This document shows positions 7,480 to 16,137 of a stretch of 40,621 bases of DNA, in pieces; the stretch's first letter is position 1, and the number at the start of each line of letters is the position of its first letter. Under the pieces are notes generated by a model. The model was not told where the DNA came from, searched no databases, and worked only from the letters and a program-made list of their open reading frames with translations. A program made the translations under genes and the position numbers. The DNA is taken from NCBI GenBank assembly GCA_031270685.1, contig JAISXA010000151.1, positions 1 to 40,621 on the forward strand, in the 5' to 3' direction. Source of the stretch: Planctomycetota bacterium. GTDB lineage: Bacteria; Planctomycetota; SZUA-567.

Positions 7480-8430
7480 TCACCGCGCGCGGAGTCCCGG
7501 CGGGGAAAGCGGCAACGGAATGCCGTAAACGCGCAGCGCGTCGCGATAGACCTTGATTTTCGACGTCCCGGCGTCGTTTCGCTCCGACCGGTCGCCGGCA
7601 GCCCCGACGACGTCGAAATCCCACGCCGAACCGGCCGACCAGCGCAACACCGAAAGCGCGACCCGCGCCCGGCGGGCATTGATCGCCGAGGTTACGACCA
7701 GCGCGCGGCGCGCGGCGAGCCGCTCCAGAATATTCCGCGAGTAGAGCAGGTTTTCGACCAGGTCCCGCGACCAGCCCTCCTCGTGAATCCGCGCCTCGTC
7801 CACGCCGTTCGCGGCCAGCCACTTCCGCATTTCCACCGCTTCCACGCGACCGGCCCGGGGCGCGCCGCCGCTGACGACGATCCGCGACGACGGATAGCGG
7901 ACGGCGGCGTCCCGGGTTTTTCGCAACCGGTCGTACATGGGCGGTCGCATCGAGCCGTCTTCCGCGAGCGCGTAGCCGAGGACGACGACAACCAACCCGT
8001 CGCCGTCGCCGGGGTATTCGGGAAGGGAGTCGGAAACCGACATGCGCCCGTCGGCGTCGATGGCGTCCCAGATGCGGCGGAGATCGGCCGCCCGCGACGG
8101 GCGAAGCGCGCGAAGGCGTTCCGCCAAGGCGGCCGATTCGCTGGCGAGACCAAGATGGCGCGCCCAATGCGCGGCGCAGGTCAGGGTCGCGACATCGTTC
8201 GGCGCGAGGGCGAGAACGGCCCGGAATTCCTCCAACGCGCGGGGAATTTCGGCGCGATAGACGAAACGCCCGGCAAGGTCGAGCCGGAGATCGAGGCGGT
8301 CGGGAGCGAGGGCGATTGCCCTGGTCAATAGCCCGGCGGTCAAGCGGTCGTCCCGCCGGCGGTGCGCGGCGGTGATTTCCGCCAGCAGCCGCTTCAGGTC
8401 CGCGCCGTAACGGAACGGCGGCGCCGTCAT
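7480..8430 (-). CDS. TPR protein with C-terminal DUF218 (YdcF/SanA-like) domain
   Basis: The 316-residue product has an N-terminal helical TPR-like part (about 1-130, with RALEEFRAVLALAPNDVATL) joined to a DUF218 domain beginning LVVVVLGYALAEDG. That domain also shows RIVVSGGAP, HEEGWSRDLVENLLYSRNI and ALVVTSAINARRAR, where acidic and small residues form the family's active site. DUF218 proteins such as SanA and ElyC act in envelope biogenesis, but the exact reaction is not established. No signal peptide or membrane segment is visible, unlike ElyC, which suggests a cytoplasmic version. Its ATG overlaps the stop of the U32 gene (ATGA). Confidence 0.8.
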   Translation of the reverse strand: MTAPPFRYGADLKRLLAEITAAHRRRDDRLTAGLLTRAIALAPDRLDLRLDLAGRFVYRAEIPRALEEFRAVLALAPNDVATLTCAAHWARHLGLASESAALAERLRALRPSRAADLRRIWDAIDADGRMSVSDSLPEYPGDGDGLVVVVLGYALAEDGSMRPPMYDRLRKTRDAAVRYPSSRIVVSGGAPRAGRVEAVEMRKWLAANGVDEARIHEEGWSRDLVENLLYSRNILERLAARRALVVTSAINARRARVALSVLRWSAGSAWDFDVVGAAGDRSERNDAGTSKIKVYRDALRVYGIPLPLSPPGLRAR

Positions 8431-10613
8431 TTCAGCCCCCGGTCGTAATTGAAGCGGAACAGATCTCCGGTGGGGGCGCTGAACTCCGACCACGCCGCCA
8501 GCGGCGACGCCTCGCCGACCAGATAGACGGCGAGATTCGCCGCCTTGATGGCGCGGTTATGGATTCCCGCGAGGCTGAACGACGAGAGCGCGCGGAATTC
8601 GGTGATGGAACTGCCGGTTAGCGGCGAAAGCCGTATGCCGCGCCGGTCCGCCCAGCTCGTCCCCGTTTCGCCCTCCGCCCGCCCCGGAAGCGACTCGGCG
8701 ACGGCGACCCGGGTATAGGCCAGCGGCGGCCGGGCATAGACGACCAGGGTAAGCGGAACCCGGGACGCGGCGGTCAGTTCCTCCATCTGGCGGCGGTCGG
8801 CCTCGAGGGAAACGGTCACCGCTTCCGCGCCCAGGTCCCGCAGAAGGTCGGCCGCGACATGGTTGAGCACGGCGAGGCCGGGACCGGTCGTGAAGGTCAG
8901 GCCATGCCGCCGTGCCAGCCACACCGCGCCCCAGTCGTTCGCCTCGATGCGGAAGGAGCGGTCGCGGCAGGCTTCGGCGAGGCGGGCGACCTTTCGGCTT
9001 TCGAAGGGAAAGAACACGGTCGGAAAAGCCAGGGTGACGGCGCCCGGATCGAGATGGCGGCTGACGAGTTCCAGGTCGTCGAGCGAGGACACCGTCACCA
9101 CCGCCTCCGCCTCGCGGAAGAGCCGGGCCAGAGCGGGCGCGAGCTGCTGGGCGGCAAGACGCACCTGGTTGGGGCGTTCGCCCAGCGAACGCCGGTTGTC
9201 GCGGTGGGCGGGACCGGCCTTGACCGCCCGGCGCAACGCGTCGGGCAGGGGGGTGCGCATCACCGCGTCGCCGTCACCGCCGTTCCCGCCGGCGCGGGAG
9301 AGGAACGAGCCGAGCAGCGAGCGCACCGCCTTGACGTTTCGCGGCGGCAGCATGAACCCGGGGGCGTTGGCCGACGCGGCGGCAAGGGGGACGCCGTTTA
9401 TCGGCGCGTTCCTAAGCCCGGCAAAGAGGTCGGCGATCGACAGCGCCTTCCTCTCGCGGCGAATGACGCTTTTGGGGAGGCGCCGCTCCCCGGTCGCTCC
9501 GCGATAGGAGGCGCGGCAGAAAACGCCCTTGTCGCCGACGGTCATTTCAAGCGTGTAACCCGCGTCTCCGCCGCCGGGGGCCGGGCGCTTCGTCCGGGCC
9601 GGCTTTTCGGCCTCCCGGTCCGCGAACAATTCGTCAAGCGCCGACCGCGCCGCGTCGCGGGACTTTCGCGCGGCGATCCCGGTGAGGCCGGAAAAGACGC
9701 CGGAGATGAAGCCGGGCGTGATTTCCCGTCCGGCGTAAGCGGCGAGTTTTTCCGCGCGGCGCAACGCGTCACCGATGTCTACGCCGGGCATCGCCTTTTC
9801 GGCGGCATCCCCGCCGGTCCGCCTGGGGCCAAGCGCCTCGCGGTACAGCGCGACCGCCTCGGCCACCCATTCGGGTTTTTTCAGCCTCCCTTCGATCTTG
9901 AGCGCGTCGACCCCGGCGTCGCGAAGCTCGCGCAACCGGTCGACGACGGCCAGGTCGCGCATGGACATGACGGTGCCCACCGCCTCGCCGTCGATCGACC
10001 ACGGCGCGCGGCACGGGCTGGTGCACAACCCCCGGTTGCCGCTTCGCCCGCCGCCCCACGACGACATGAGGCAGCGGCCGGAAATCGAGTAGCACAGCGC
10101 GCCCTGGGCGAAGACCTCGATCTCGAGTCCGGACCGCTCCTTGACCCGCCTGATTTCGGGGAGCGTCAACTCGCGCGCGAGGATCACGCGGCTCGCCCCG
10201 AGTTCCGCCGCCATGCGCGCGGCCTCGGGGTTGGTGACGGCGGCCTGGGTGCTGAAATGGAGGGCCGGGCGGGGAATTCCGCTGCGGGAGGACAAGTCGG
10301 CCAGAATTCCCCACAACCGGACGGTTCCCGGATCGCGGACGATCACCGCCGCCACCCCGGCGTCGCGGGCCAGGGTCAGGATGCGGGCGGCGGCGCCGAC
10401 CTCCCGGCGCGACACGTCGATATTGAGGGTGAGATAAACCTTGACTTTCCTCGCCGCCGCCGTTTCCACCGCGCGTTCGAGCTCGCGGGGGGTGAAATTC
10501 CGGGCGCTGCGGCGGGCGTTGAGCAACGACAGGCCGAGGTATACCGCGTCCGCCCCCGCGGCGACGGCGGCCTCGAGGGCGGCGAAATCCCCGGCCGGCG
10601 CCAACAACTCCAT
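8427..10613 (-). CDS. Peptidase U32 family protein, RlhA/YhbU-like
   Basis: The 728-residue product starts MELLAPAGDFAALEAAVAAGADAVY, the family hallmark. It carries the cysteine cluster GALCYSISGRCLMSSWGGG...NRGLCTSPCRAPW (about residues 190-225) and DALKIEGRLKKPEWVAEAV. Related proteins (RlhA, TrhP) take part in hydroxylation of rRNA or tRNA pyrimidines; U32 members were first annotated as collagenases. Length with a long C-terminal region fits RlhA more than TrhP. The start at 10613 is set by the conserved MELLAPAG and by GGAAAGG a few bases upstream. It follows def by 16 bases and overlaps the DUF218 gene by 4. Confidence 0.88.
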   Translation of the reverse strand: MELLAPAGDFAALEAAVAAGADAVYLGLSLLNARRSARNFTPRELERAVETAAARKVKVYLTLNIDVSRREVGAAARILTLARDAGVAAVIVRDPGTVRLWGILADLSSRSGIPRPALHFSTQAAVTNPEAARMAAELGASRVILARELTLPEIRRVKERSGLEIEVFAQGALCYSISGRCLMSSWGGGRSGNRGLCTSPCRAPWSIDGEAVGTVMSMRDLAVVDRLRELRDAGVDALKIEGRLKKPEWVAEAVALYREALGPRRTGGDAAEKAMPGVDIGDALRRAEKLAAYAGREITPGFISGVFSGLTGIAARKSRDAARSALDELFADREAEKPARTKRPAPGGGDAGYTLEMTVGDKGVFCRASYRGATGERRLPKSVIRRERKALSIADLFAGLRNAPINGVPLAAASANAPGFMLPPRNVKAVRSLLGSFLSRAGGNGGDGDAVMRTPLPDALRRAVKAGPAHRDNRRSLGERPNQVRLAAQQLAPALARLFREAEAVVTVSSLDDLELVSRHLDPGAVTLAFPTVFFPFESRKVARLAEACRDRSFRIEANDWGAVWLARRHGLTFTTGPGLAVLNHVAADLLRDLGAEAVTVSLEADRRQMEELTAASRVPLTLVVYARPPLAYTRVAVAESLPGRAEGETGTSWADRRGIRLSPLTGSSITEFRALSSFSLAGIHNRAIKAANLAVYLVGEASPLAAWSEFSAPTGDLFRFNYDRGLK

Positions 10614-10629
10614 GCGAGCCTTTCCGGAA

Positions 10630-11163
10630 TCAGCCGCCGGACGACGCTTCCCTGGCGAATGCGAATTCCTTCTCGAACTCCTCGAGCCCTTCCCTGAGCG
10701 TGATGCGGTCCGAAGGCCCGACCTTGTCGACGAACAGCATGCCGTCGAGATGGTCGAGCTCGTGCTGGATCGCGCGGGCGGGGAGGCCTTCCACCCGGTA
10801 TTCGACGATGTCGCCGTCGAGGTTCTGCGCCGCGCAGGAGACGCCAAAGGCGCGCCTGACCTTGCTCCGCAGACCGGGGAAGCTGAGGCAGCCCTCGTCG
10901 AGCGTTTCCTTTTTCCGCGAGCGCTTGACGATCACCGGATTGACCAGCACCCGCGGGTCGTGGTTTCCGGGATCGAGGTCGACGACCACCAGCCGCCGCC
11001 CGACGCCCACCTGGGGAGCGGCGAGGCCGACGCCGTCGGCTTCCCACATCGTCTCGATCATGTCGGCGGCCAGCCGCCTGAGGTCGTCGTTTATGATTTC
11101 CACCGGCGCGGCCGTGGCGCGCAGCACCGGATCCGGATAGCGTCGAATGGGAAGAATCGCCAC
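10630..11163 (-). CDS. def: Peptide deformylase
   Basis: Def removes the formyl group from the N-terminal methionine of new proteins, using a bound metal ion. The 177-residue product carries all three family motifs: GVGLAAPQVG, EGCLSFPG (metal-binding Cys) and QHELDHLDG (two His ligands and catalytic Glu). The start is GTG at 11163, with GGAGG (11174-11170) six bases upstream. It is the first gene of a def-U32-DUF218 operon with a good promoter at 11245-11272. Confidence 0.96.
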   Translation of the reverse strand: MAILPIRRYPDPVLRATAAPVEIINDDLRRLAADMIETMWEADGVGLAAPQVGVGRRLVVVDLDPGNHDPRVLVNPVIVKRSRKKETLDEGCLSFPGLRSKVRRAFGVSCAAQNLDGDIVEYRVEGLPARAIQHELDHLDGMLFVDKVGPSDRITLREGLEEFEKEFAFAREASSGG

Positions 11164-11244
11164 TTCGCACCTCCACGAAAACGCCGCATCCTGCCTGGCG
11201 CGCAATGCACGCGCGGCAGATTTGAAGTTTTGCGAACCGGTTTC

Positions 11245-11272
11245 ATTATGGCGTTTGCGGCGCGGAGGTCAA
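11245..11272 (-). promoter_or_regulatory. Sigma70-type promoter of the def operon
   Basis: On the minus strand TTGACC (11272-11267), a 16-base spacer and CATAAT (11250-11245). The predicted start is near 11238. A palindrome centred on AACCGGTT (11233-11244) sits right at that start and matches the GGAACCGGTTCC site at 18182 in 10 of 12 positions. Confidence 0.65.
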
Positions 11273-11303
11273 GAACGGCTGCGTCCGGCCGGCGGAAGGG
11301 CGC

Positions 11304-12209
11304 TCAGCGCTTTCCGCGAACCGGTCGCGCATCCAGCAGATCGCGAAGCGCGTGCAGGGCCGGATCGAGATCCACGGCCACCCAAAAGGCGTCCTGGTCG
11401 AGGTCGATCGCGTCCGCGGCGCTTCGCCGCGCCGCGTCGGCGTTACCGTCGGCCCAGGCCAACGCGGCGGAATAGGCCAGCCTTCTCGCTCCCCGGGCGC
11501 CGTCTCCCGGCGGAATCGGCGCCTCCCATGCGGAAAAGTCCTCCTTCGCCAACTCCGGCCGCCGCATCCGCAACGCCAGCGATATGGACTGGCAATGGTA
11601 ATCCTCATAGCCCGGATCCAGCGCCAGCGCCTTGCCGACGGCTTCGCGGGCTTCCCCGAAGCGTCCGGCGCCGGCTAGATCGTCGGCGTACTCCGCCCAC
11701 GCCGCGTCGTCCCAGGGGGTTAGCGCCAGCAGTTGCCGCAGGTCGGCCGCCGCTCCCGCCATATCCCCATCCAGCCTGCGCAGATCCGCCCGGTAGCGGA
11801 GGAGCCTGGCGCCGCGTTCCCGGGCGCGCCCGCGCAAGGCGAAAAGCATCGCCGCCGCCGACGGGACGGCGAGCATTACTCCGCCCCACGCCCAGACCGC
11901 GCTTTCGCCGGGGGGGGAAAACGCGCTTCCCCAGAGCAGCAGAACCCCCAGCGCCATGAACGCCGGAGGCAGCAGGCGCCACCCGCCCGGGGAGGGCCTG
12001 GCCAGTGCGGGGCCGCCGTCCGGGATGGGCGTCCTTGCCGCGAGGAGCTTATCGATTCCGGCGATCTCCTCCCCGCGATAGGCGGCGTCGTTTTCCGCCC
12101 GCGCCAGGTTGCGGAATTCCCGGTCGACGGCCAAATAAACGTACCTGACGAACAGCGCGGCGGCGGCGACGAGGAAAACCAGCAGCGCGACTATGCGATA
12201 GGCGTTCAT
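11304..12209 (-). CDS. TPR-containing membrane protein, unknown role
   Basis: Function not recognised. The 301-residue product has an N-terminal membrane helix (about 6-28, VALLVFLVAAAALFVRYVY), two more hydrophobic segments near 75-95 and 100-125, then a C-terminal set of TPR-like helices (MAGAAADLRQLLALTPWDDAAWAEYADDL..., FGEAREAVGKALALDPGY). The TPR part would face the cytoplasm or periplasm as a binding surface. It starts 2 bases after the kinase-like gene stop, so the pair probably work together at the membrane; the kinase-like protein also ends in a membrane helix. Confidence 0.7.
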   Translation of the reverse strand: MNAYRIVALLVFLVAAAALFVRYVYLAVDREFRNLARAENDAAYRGEEIAGIDKLLAARTPIPDGGPALARPSPGGWRLLPPAFMALGVLLLWGSAFSPPGESAVWAWGGVMLAVPSAAAMLFALRGRARERGARLLRYRADLRRLDGDMAGAAADLRQLLALTPWDDAAWAEYADDLAGAGRFGEAREAVGKALALDPGYEDYHCQSISLALRMRRPELAKEDFSAWEAPIPPGDGARGARRLAYSAALAWADGNADAARRSAADAIDLDQDAFWVAVDLDPALHALRDLLDARPVRGKR

Positions 12210-12211
12210 GT

Positions 12212-13507
12212 TCAATCGGCGATTCCAAGGAAACGGTAAAGAAGCAGGAGAACGGCAAGCGACAGAAACGCGATCCCGACCCAAAGCCATCCGCCGAACC
12301 CGGACCGGGCGCTCTTTTTCCGTCTGACCAGGGAAATGCCGCGCACCGACTCCGGGGAAGGCGCCGGAACGGCGGCGAAGGAACGCGCCGACCGGGCTTT
12401 CCCGGTGGCGGCGACCGGTCCGGCCTGGCGGACGAGGCCGCTCCATTCCCCGGCGCCGGCGAGGTGGAATTTCTCGAGGCGCTGGGAAAGCTCGTCCGGA
12501 TTCCGGGGGCGCCGCGCCGGGTCAAGCTCCAGCATGTCCCGAATCAGGTTCACGAATTTGGGCGAGAAGCGCGAAACCGCTTCCGGCGCGAACGGGGGAA
12601 CGGGACGGCTCTCCCGGAACCGGATCACCGCGTTCCCGTCCTCGACGTCGCCGGGATCGAAGGGCGGAACGCCGAAGGAAAGATGGTAGAACGACGCCCC
12701 GAGACTGTAGATGTCGGTGGCGGCGTTCACCAGCTCCGGCTGGGCAAGCTGCTCCGGGGCCGCGTATTCGGGGCCGCAGCGCACAAAACCGGGCCGGAGG
12801 CCGACCTGCGCCTCCTTCGGTCTCGCCACCCTGGGGACGCCGAGGTTCGCGAGCTTCACGTCTCCCTGCGCGTCGAGCAGCAAATTGCCGGGATTGAGAT
12901 CGCCGTGGAAAACGGCGGCCTCCCAGGCGTGGCGCAATCCCGATACCGTCTGCCGCAGATGGAGCAACGCCTGGTTCTCGCTCAACGGTCCGTGCCTGGC
13001 CAGTTGCGAACCGAGACTACCGCCCGAAAGGTATTCATGGGCGAAATAATAGAATCCGTTCGACTCGCCGACGTCGATGCCCTGGACGATGTGCGGATGG
13101 TGGAACCGCGACACCGCCCGCGCCTCGGCGATATAGGCGTTGACGAACACCGGATCGGTCGCCAGGCGGGGATGGAGGATTTTCAGCGCCACTTCCCGGT
13201 CCATGGCGACCTGAACCGCGCGGTACACCGTCGCGATCGTCCCGGAGCCGATGCGATCGACGATCTCGTACCCGGTTATCAACCGCCGGCGCCGCAATTC
13301 CTCCGCCCGCAGTTCCCCGAGCTGGCCGTTGTCGATGAAGCCCAGGCGGACCGCCGCCGCGCCGAGCGAATCGTCCGGGCCGCCGCCTTCCGCGCGGGCG
13401 CGGAGCATCTCCCGGCGGGCCTCCTCCACCTGGAGCGGATTCATCAGTCCCATGTCCACGGCGACATGGCCCAGCCGCTGGTCGATATGCGCCAGGCTCT
13501 CGTTCAT
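12212..13507 (-). CDS. Ser/Thr protein kinase-like protein with altered DFG motif
   Basis: The 431-residue product has three parts. Residues 1-75 are helical repeats (LGHVAVDMGLMNPLQVEEA; VRLGFIDNGQLGEL) like the GspE-N type. Residues 80-375 form a Hanks-type kinase domain with the glycine loop IGSGTIATVY, VALK (Lys109), a helix-C Glu128, HGDLNPGN (Asp203, Asn208) and APE (YAAPEQ). A single membrane helix lies near 405-425 with only a few residues after it. The metal-binding Asp of DFG is replaced: ANLG at 220-223, with Asn221 encoded by AAC (12847-12845). It may be a pseudokinase or a weak kinase. Its start overlaps the stop of the methyltransferase gene by 4 bases. Confidence 0.85.
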   Translation of the reverse strand: MNESLAHIDQRLGHVAVDMGLMNPLQVEEARREMLRARAEGGGPDDSLGAAAVRLGFIDNGQLGELRAEELRRRRLITGYEIVDRIGSGTIATVYRAVQVAMDREVALKILHPRLATDPVFVNAYIAEARAVSRFHHPHIVQGIDVGESNGFYYFAHEYLSGGSLGSQLARHGPLSENQALLHLRQTVSGLRHAWEAAVFHGDLNPGNLLLDAQGDVKLANLGVPRVARPKEAQVGLRPGFVRCGPEYAAPEQLAQPELVNAATDIYSLGASFYHLSFGVPPFDPGDVEDGNAVIRFRESRPVPPFAPEAVSRFSPKFVNLIRDMLELDPARRPRNPDELSQRLEKFHLAGAGEWSGLVRQAGPVAATGKARSARSFAAVPAPSPESVRGISLVRRKKSARSGFGGWLWVGIAFLSLAVLLLLYRFLGIAD

Positions 13508-14415
13508 GGCCGCATCCCCCCCGGCGGCCGCCGCAAGCCGTCGAGTTCCCGGCCCATGGCCCGGATGTGCGCCGGCGTCGTACCGCAACAGCCGCCGATG
13601 ACCGCGGCGCCGGCCGCCGCCAAACCCGCGACTCCGGCCGCGAGCGATTCGGGGCTTTCGCCGAACACGGTCCTGCCGGCGACCAGTTCGGGAACGCCGG
13701 CGTTCACGTGCGCGGCGAGCGGCTTCCCGGTCGCCTTACGGAAATCGCCGATTACCCGGGTCATCTGTTCCATGCCGTTGCCGCAATTCGCGCCCAGCAC
13801 GTCGGCGCCGGCGGCGGTCAATTCGCGCGCCGCCCGCCTCACGTCGACGCCCATCATGGTGTGGAACCCCTCCGGGCCGGGATCGAAAGTCATGGTGGCG
13901 ACGATGTCGACGCCGGGCGCGACCTCCCTGGCGCAACGAACGGCCAGGGCCGCCTCCTCGATCGCGGTCATGGTCTCGACGCAAACAACGTCCGCCCCGG
14001 CGGCGACGGCGGCTCCGATCTGCTCGCGGAACGCTCCGGCCAGATCCTCTTCCGTACGCTCGCCGTAAGGTTCGAGAAACTCCCCGCTCGGCCCCAGCGA
14101 GAACGCGACCAGGGCCCGTCCGGCGGCGGCCGACCGGGCCAGGCGAACGCCGGCGGCGTTGATCGCCGCGACCTTGCCGCCGAGTTCGTACCTGGCCAGC
14201 TTGTATCTCGAGCCGCCGAAGGTGTTGGTCATGACCATTTCCGACCCCGCTTCGACATAGGCGCGCGAAATCTCCCCGACCAGTTCGGGATGCTCCAGAT
14301 TCCACAGTTCCGGACACTCCCCCGGCTTCAATCCCTTTTCCTGAAGCATGGTCCCCATGGCGCCGTCCGACAGGACCAGGCGTTTTTCCAGAAGCAGATC
14401 CAGCAGTTTGCCCAT
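13504..14415 (-). CDS. Homocysteine S-methyltransferase domain protein
   Basis: The roughly 303-residue product is a lone homocysteine-binding (S-methyltransferase) barrel like the N-terminal module of MetH. It has LSDGAMGTMLQEKG at the start, the first zinc cysteine in GANCGNG and the paired cysteines in GGCCGTTPAHI near the C-terminus. No folate- or cobalamin-binding module follows, so the methyl donor is not set by sequence: S-methylmethionine, a corrinoid protein encoded elsewhere, or betaine. Start 14415 (MGKLLDLLL) is chosen because GGCGGGG ends 9 bases upstream; ATG 14424 is the alternative. Why it is coupled to a kinase-like gene is unclear. Confidence 0.85.
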   Translation of the reverse strand: MGKLLDLLLEKRLVLSDGAMGTMLQEKGLKPGECPELWNLEHPELVGEISRAYVEAGSEMVMTNTFGGSRYKLARYELGGKVAAINAAGVRLARSAAAGRALVAFSLGPSGEFLEPYGERTEEDLAGAFREQIGAAVAAGADVVCVETMTAIEEAALAVRCAREVAPGVDIVATMTFDPGPEGFHTMMGVDVRRAARELTAAGADVLGANCGNGMEQMTRVIGDFRKATGKPLAAHVNAGVPELVAGRTVFGESPESLAAGVAGLAAAGAAVIGGCCGTTPAHIRAMGRELDGLRRPPGGMRP

Positions 14416-14494
14416 CGCCGTCATCCCCGCCGGCCGGTCGCCGCCGCGTCGCGGAATGCGGCGCGAAAAGGCGCAGGCGTCTTCCAAACTGAAG

Positions 14495-14538
14495 TTTTGC
14501 ACCGTGGCGATTAAACCGCCAATCGCCACGGTGCAAAA
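14495..14538. repeat. Hairpin repeat (family II), perfect 18-bp stem
   Basis: Arms 14495-14512 and 14521-14538 are perfectly complementary around the loop AAACCGCC (14513-14520). The stem sequence differs from the family I copies but the loop is the same. It lies about 80 bases upstream of the homocysteine methyltransferase start, in its likely leader. No T-run follows in either direction that would make a standard terminator. Confidence 0.85.
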
Positions 14539-14623
14539 ATCAAAACCGCAATCTCATCACAAATTGCGCTGCCAGCACAAGAAAAAAATCATGACTTAAC
14601 CCTGCGGCGCCCCTCTTTTACCC

Positions 14624-14648
14624 AAAAACGCCGCGAAAAGGTTCGCGG
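14624..14648 (-). terminator. Rho-independent terminator after tsaE
   Basis: On the minus strand CCGCGAA (14648-14642) pairs with TTCGCGG (14637-14631) over a 4-base loop, followed by CG and five T residues (14628-14624). It ends the lpxL-like to tsaE operon. Confidence 0.8.
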
Positions 14649-14674
14649 CCGGGCGCGGCGGCGGCCGACGGGCG

Positions 14675-15196
14675 TCAGACGCCGGATCCGGCGCCGTCCG
14701 CGACCCGGGCCAGCCAGGCCGCAGCCAGCTTGCGATGGCCGGTGCCGGCGGCCCTGATCGTCAGCCGCCGCCCGTCCCCGCCGGCGTGCTCCAGCTCCAC
14801 CAGCAGTGCCTCGCCGCCCGCCTGCTCCAGCAACAGCCCGGGCCATTCCACCGCCAGGACCGCGCCCGGAGCGTACAGCAGCTCGGGCACGCCGACGGCG
14901 TCCAATTCGCCCGCCGCCCGCAACCGGTACAGGTCGGCGTGGTTGAACGTCAGCCGGCCCGGATATTCGGCGTGCAGGGTGAAGGTGGGGCTGGTCACCG
15001 CCACAGCGGCGTCGACGCCGAGCCCTTGCGCCAGACCCTGGGCGAAGCAGGTTTTCCCGGCGCCGAGGTCGCCGGCGAGCAGGATCGCCTCGCCGCCCGC
15101 GCACAACTCCCCGAGCCGGCGGGCAGCCTCCCGCGTGGCCGCGGCGTCGCCTGTTGTCAAGGAACCCACGTGGTCGAGACCGGCCCGGTTCACCAT
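14675..15196 (-). CDS. tsaE: tRNA threonylcarbamoyladenosine biosynthesis ATPase TsaE
   Basis: TsaE is the ATPase that supports TsaB-TsaD in making t6A37 of ANN-decoding tRNAs. The 173-residue product has the Walker A LLAGDLGAGKTCFAQGLA (about 39-56), SPTFTLHAEY, the HADLYRL block and VEWPGLL, all in family order. Its ATG at 15196 overlaps the thiL stop by 7 bases. It is the last gene of the operon, before a clear terminator. tsaB and tsaD are not in the window. Confidence 0.93.
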   Translation of the reverse strand: MVNRAGLDHVGSLTTGDAAATREAARRLGELCAGGEAILLAGDLGAGKTCFAQGLAQGLGVDAAVAVTSPTFTLHAEYPGRLTFNHADLYRLRAAGELDAVGVPELLYAPGAVLAVEWPGLLLEQAGGEALLVELEHAGGDGRRLTIRAAGTGHRKLAAAWLARVADGAGSGV

Positions 15197-16137
15197 GTAT
15201 GTTCGAATCCTTCCGCCGCCAGCGGCTCAAGTTCGCCCGACCGGCGGACCAGGACGCAGCCCGCGTCGCGGACGATCTCCCCGATCCGGGTCAAGGCGGC
15301 AAGTCCGGGACGCGGCCGCCGCGCGTATTCCTCGAAGGCGCCGGCGTCGACGGCCAGCAACAGTTCGAAGTCCTCGCCGTCGGACAACGCGTGCCGCAAC
15401 GCCGGCCGCCCGGACCGCTCCGCCGCTCTTTCCGCCGCCGCCGACACCGGAACCAGGGATTCGTGGACCACCGCCCCGACGCCGCTCTCCCGGCACAGGC
15501 GCGAGAGATCGAGGGCCAGGCCGTCGGAAATGTCCAGCGCCGCAGAAACGGCGCGGCCGTCGCCGAAGCGCACCCCGGAAAACTCGAGCAGATGGCGCAT
15601 TTCCCGAAAACGGGGGCGGGGCGATAGGTGCCCACCGAGCAGCGACCCGCCGAGAGTTCCGCTGACCACCAGCGCGTCTCCCGGACGCGCCCCGCTTCGC
15701 AAAACCGGACCGCCCGGCAATGGTTCGCCGACGGCGGTGACCGCGACGAAAACGCCGCCCGGGGACGAAACCGCGTCGCCGCCCACCGCCGCCGTCCCCT
15801 CCTCCCGCGCGGCCTGGGCGAAGGCGCTGGCGAACTCCCGGGTCCAGCCGGGGGGCAATCCCGGCCGCAACCCCAGCGCGGCGAGAACCCAGCGCGCGCG
15901 GCAGCCCGACGCGGCCAAATCCGACAACGCCGACAGGACCGCCTTCCGCGCCACGTCGCCGGGTGCCGCGTCCGGCGTGAAATGGACCTTTTCCACCAGC
16001 GCGTCCACGCTTACGGCCAGCCGCCGCCCGTCCGCGGCCAGGTGCGCGCAGTCGTCGGGTCCGCTGCCGACCAGCACCGACGGATCGGCGGTCCTGAACG
16101 TTTCGCGGAGCAGCGAAAGCAGCGCGTTCTCGTTCAT
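15190..16137 (-). CDS. thiL: Thiamine-monophosphate kinase
   Basis: ThiL phosphorylates thiamine monophosphate to the active cofactor thiamine diphosphate. The 315-residue product, of normal length, shows GPDDCAHL (the GDDAA-type metal site), the block LAVSVDALVEKVHF, AVLSALSDLAASG, VGGDAVSSPG, VSGTLGGSLLG and SDGEDFELLL. It starts inside the stop of the PlsC-like gene (ATGA) and overlaps tsaE. The thiL-tsaE pairing next to lipid acyltransferases looks like operon packing rather than one pathway. Confidence 0.94.
   Translation of the reverse strand: MNENALLSLLRETFRTADPSVLVGSGPDDCAHLAADGRRLAVSVDALVEKVHFTPDAAPGDVARKAVLSALSDLAASGCRARWVLAALGLRPGLPPGWTREFASAFAQAAREEGTAAVGGDAVSSPGGVFVAVTAVGEPLPGGPVLRSGARPGDALVVSGTLGGSLLGGHLSPRPRFREMRHLLEFSGVRFGDGRAVSAALDISDGLALDLSRLCRESGVGAVVHESLVPVSAAAERAAERSGRPALRHALSDGEDFELLLAVDAGAFEEYARRPRPGLAALTRIGEIVRDAGCVLVRRSGELEPLAAEGFEHTW

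Noticed and set aside
14495-14538. Family II hairpin as a Rho-independent terminator
   Set aside because: No run of T follows the stem on either strand, and a better terminator for tsaE lies at 14624-14648.
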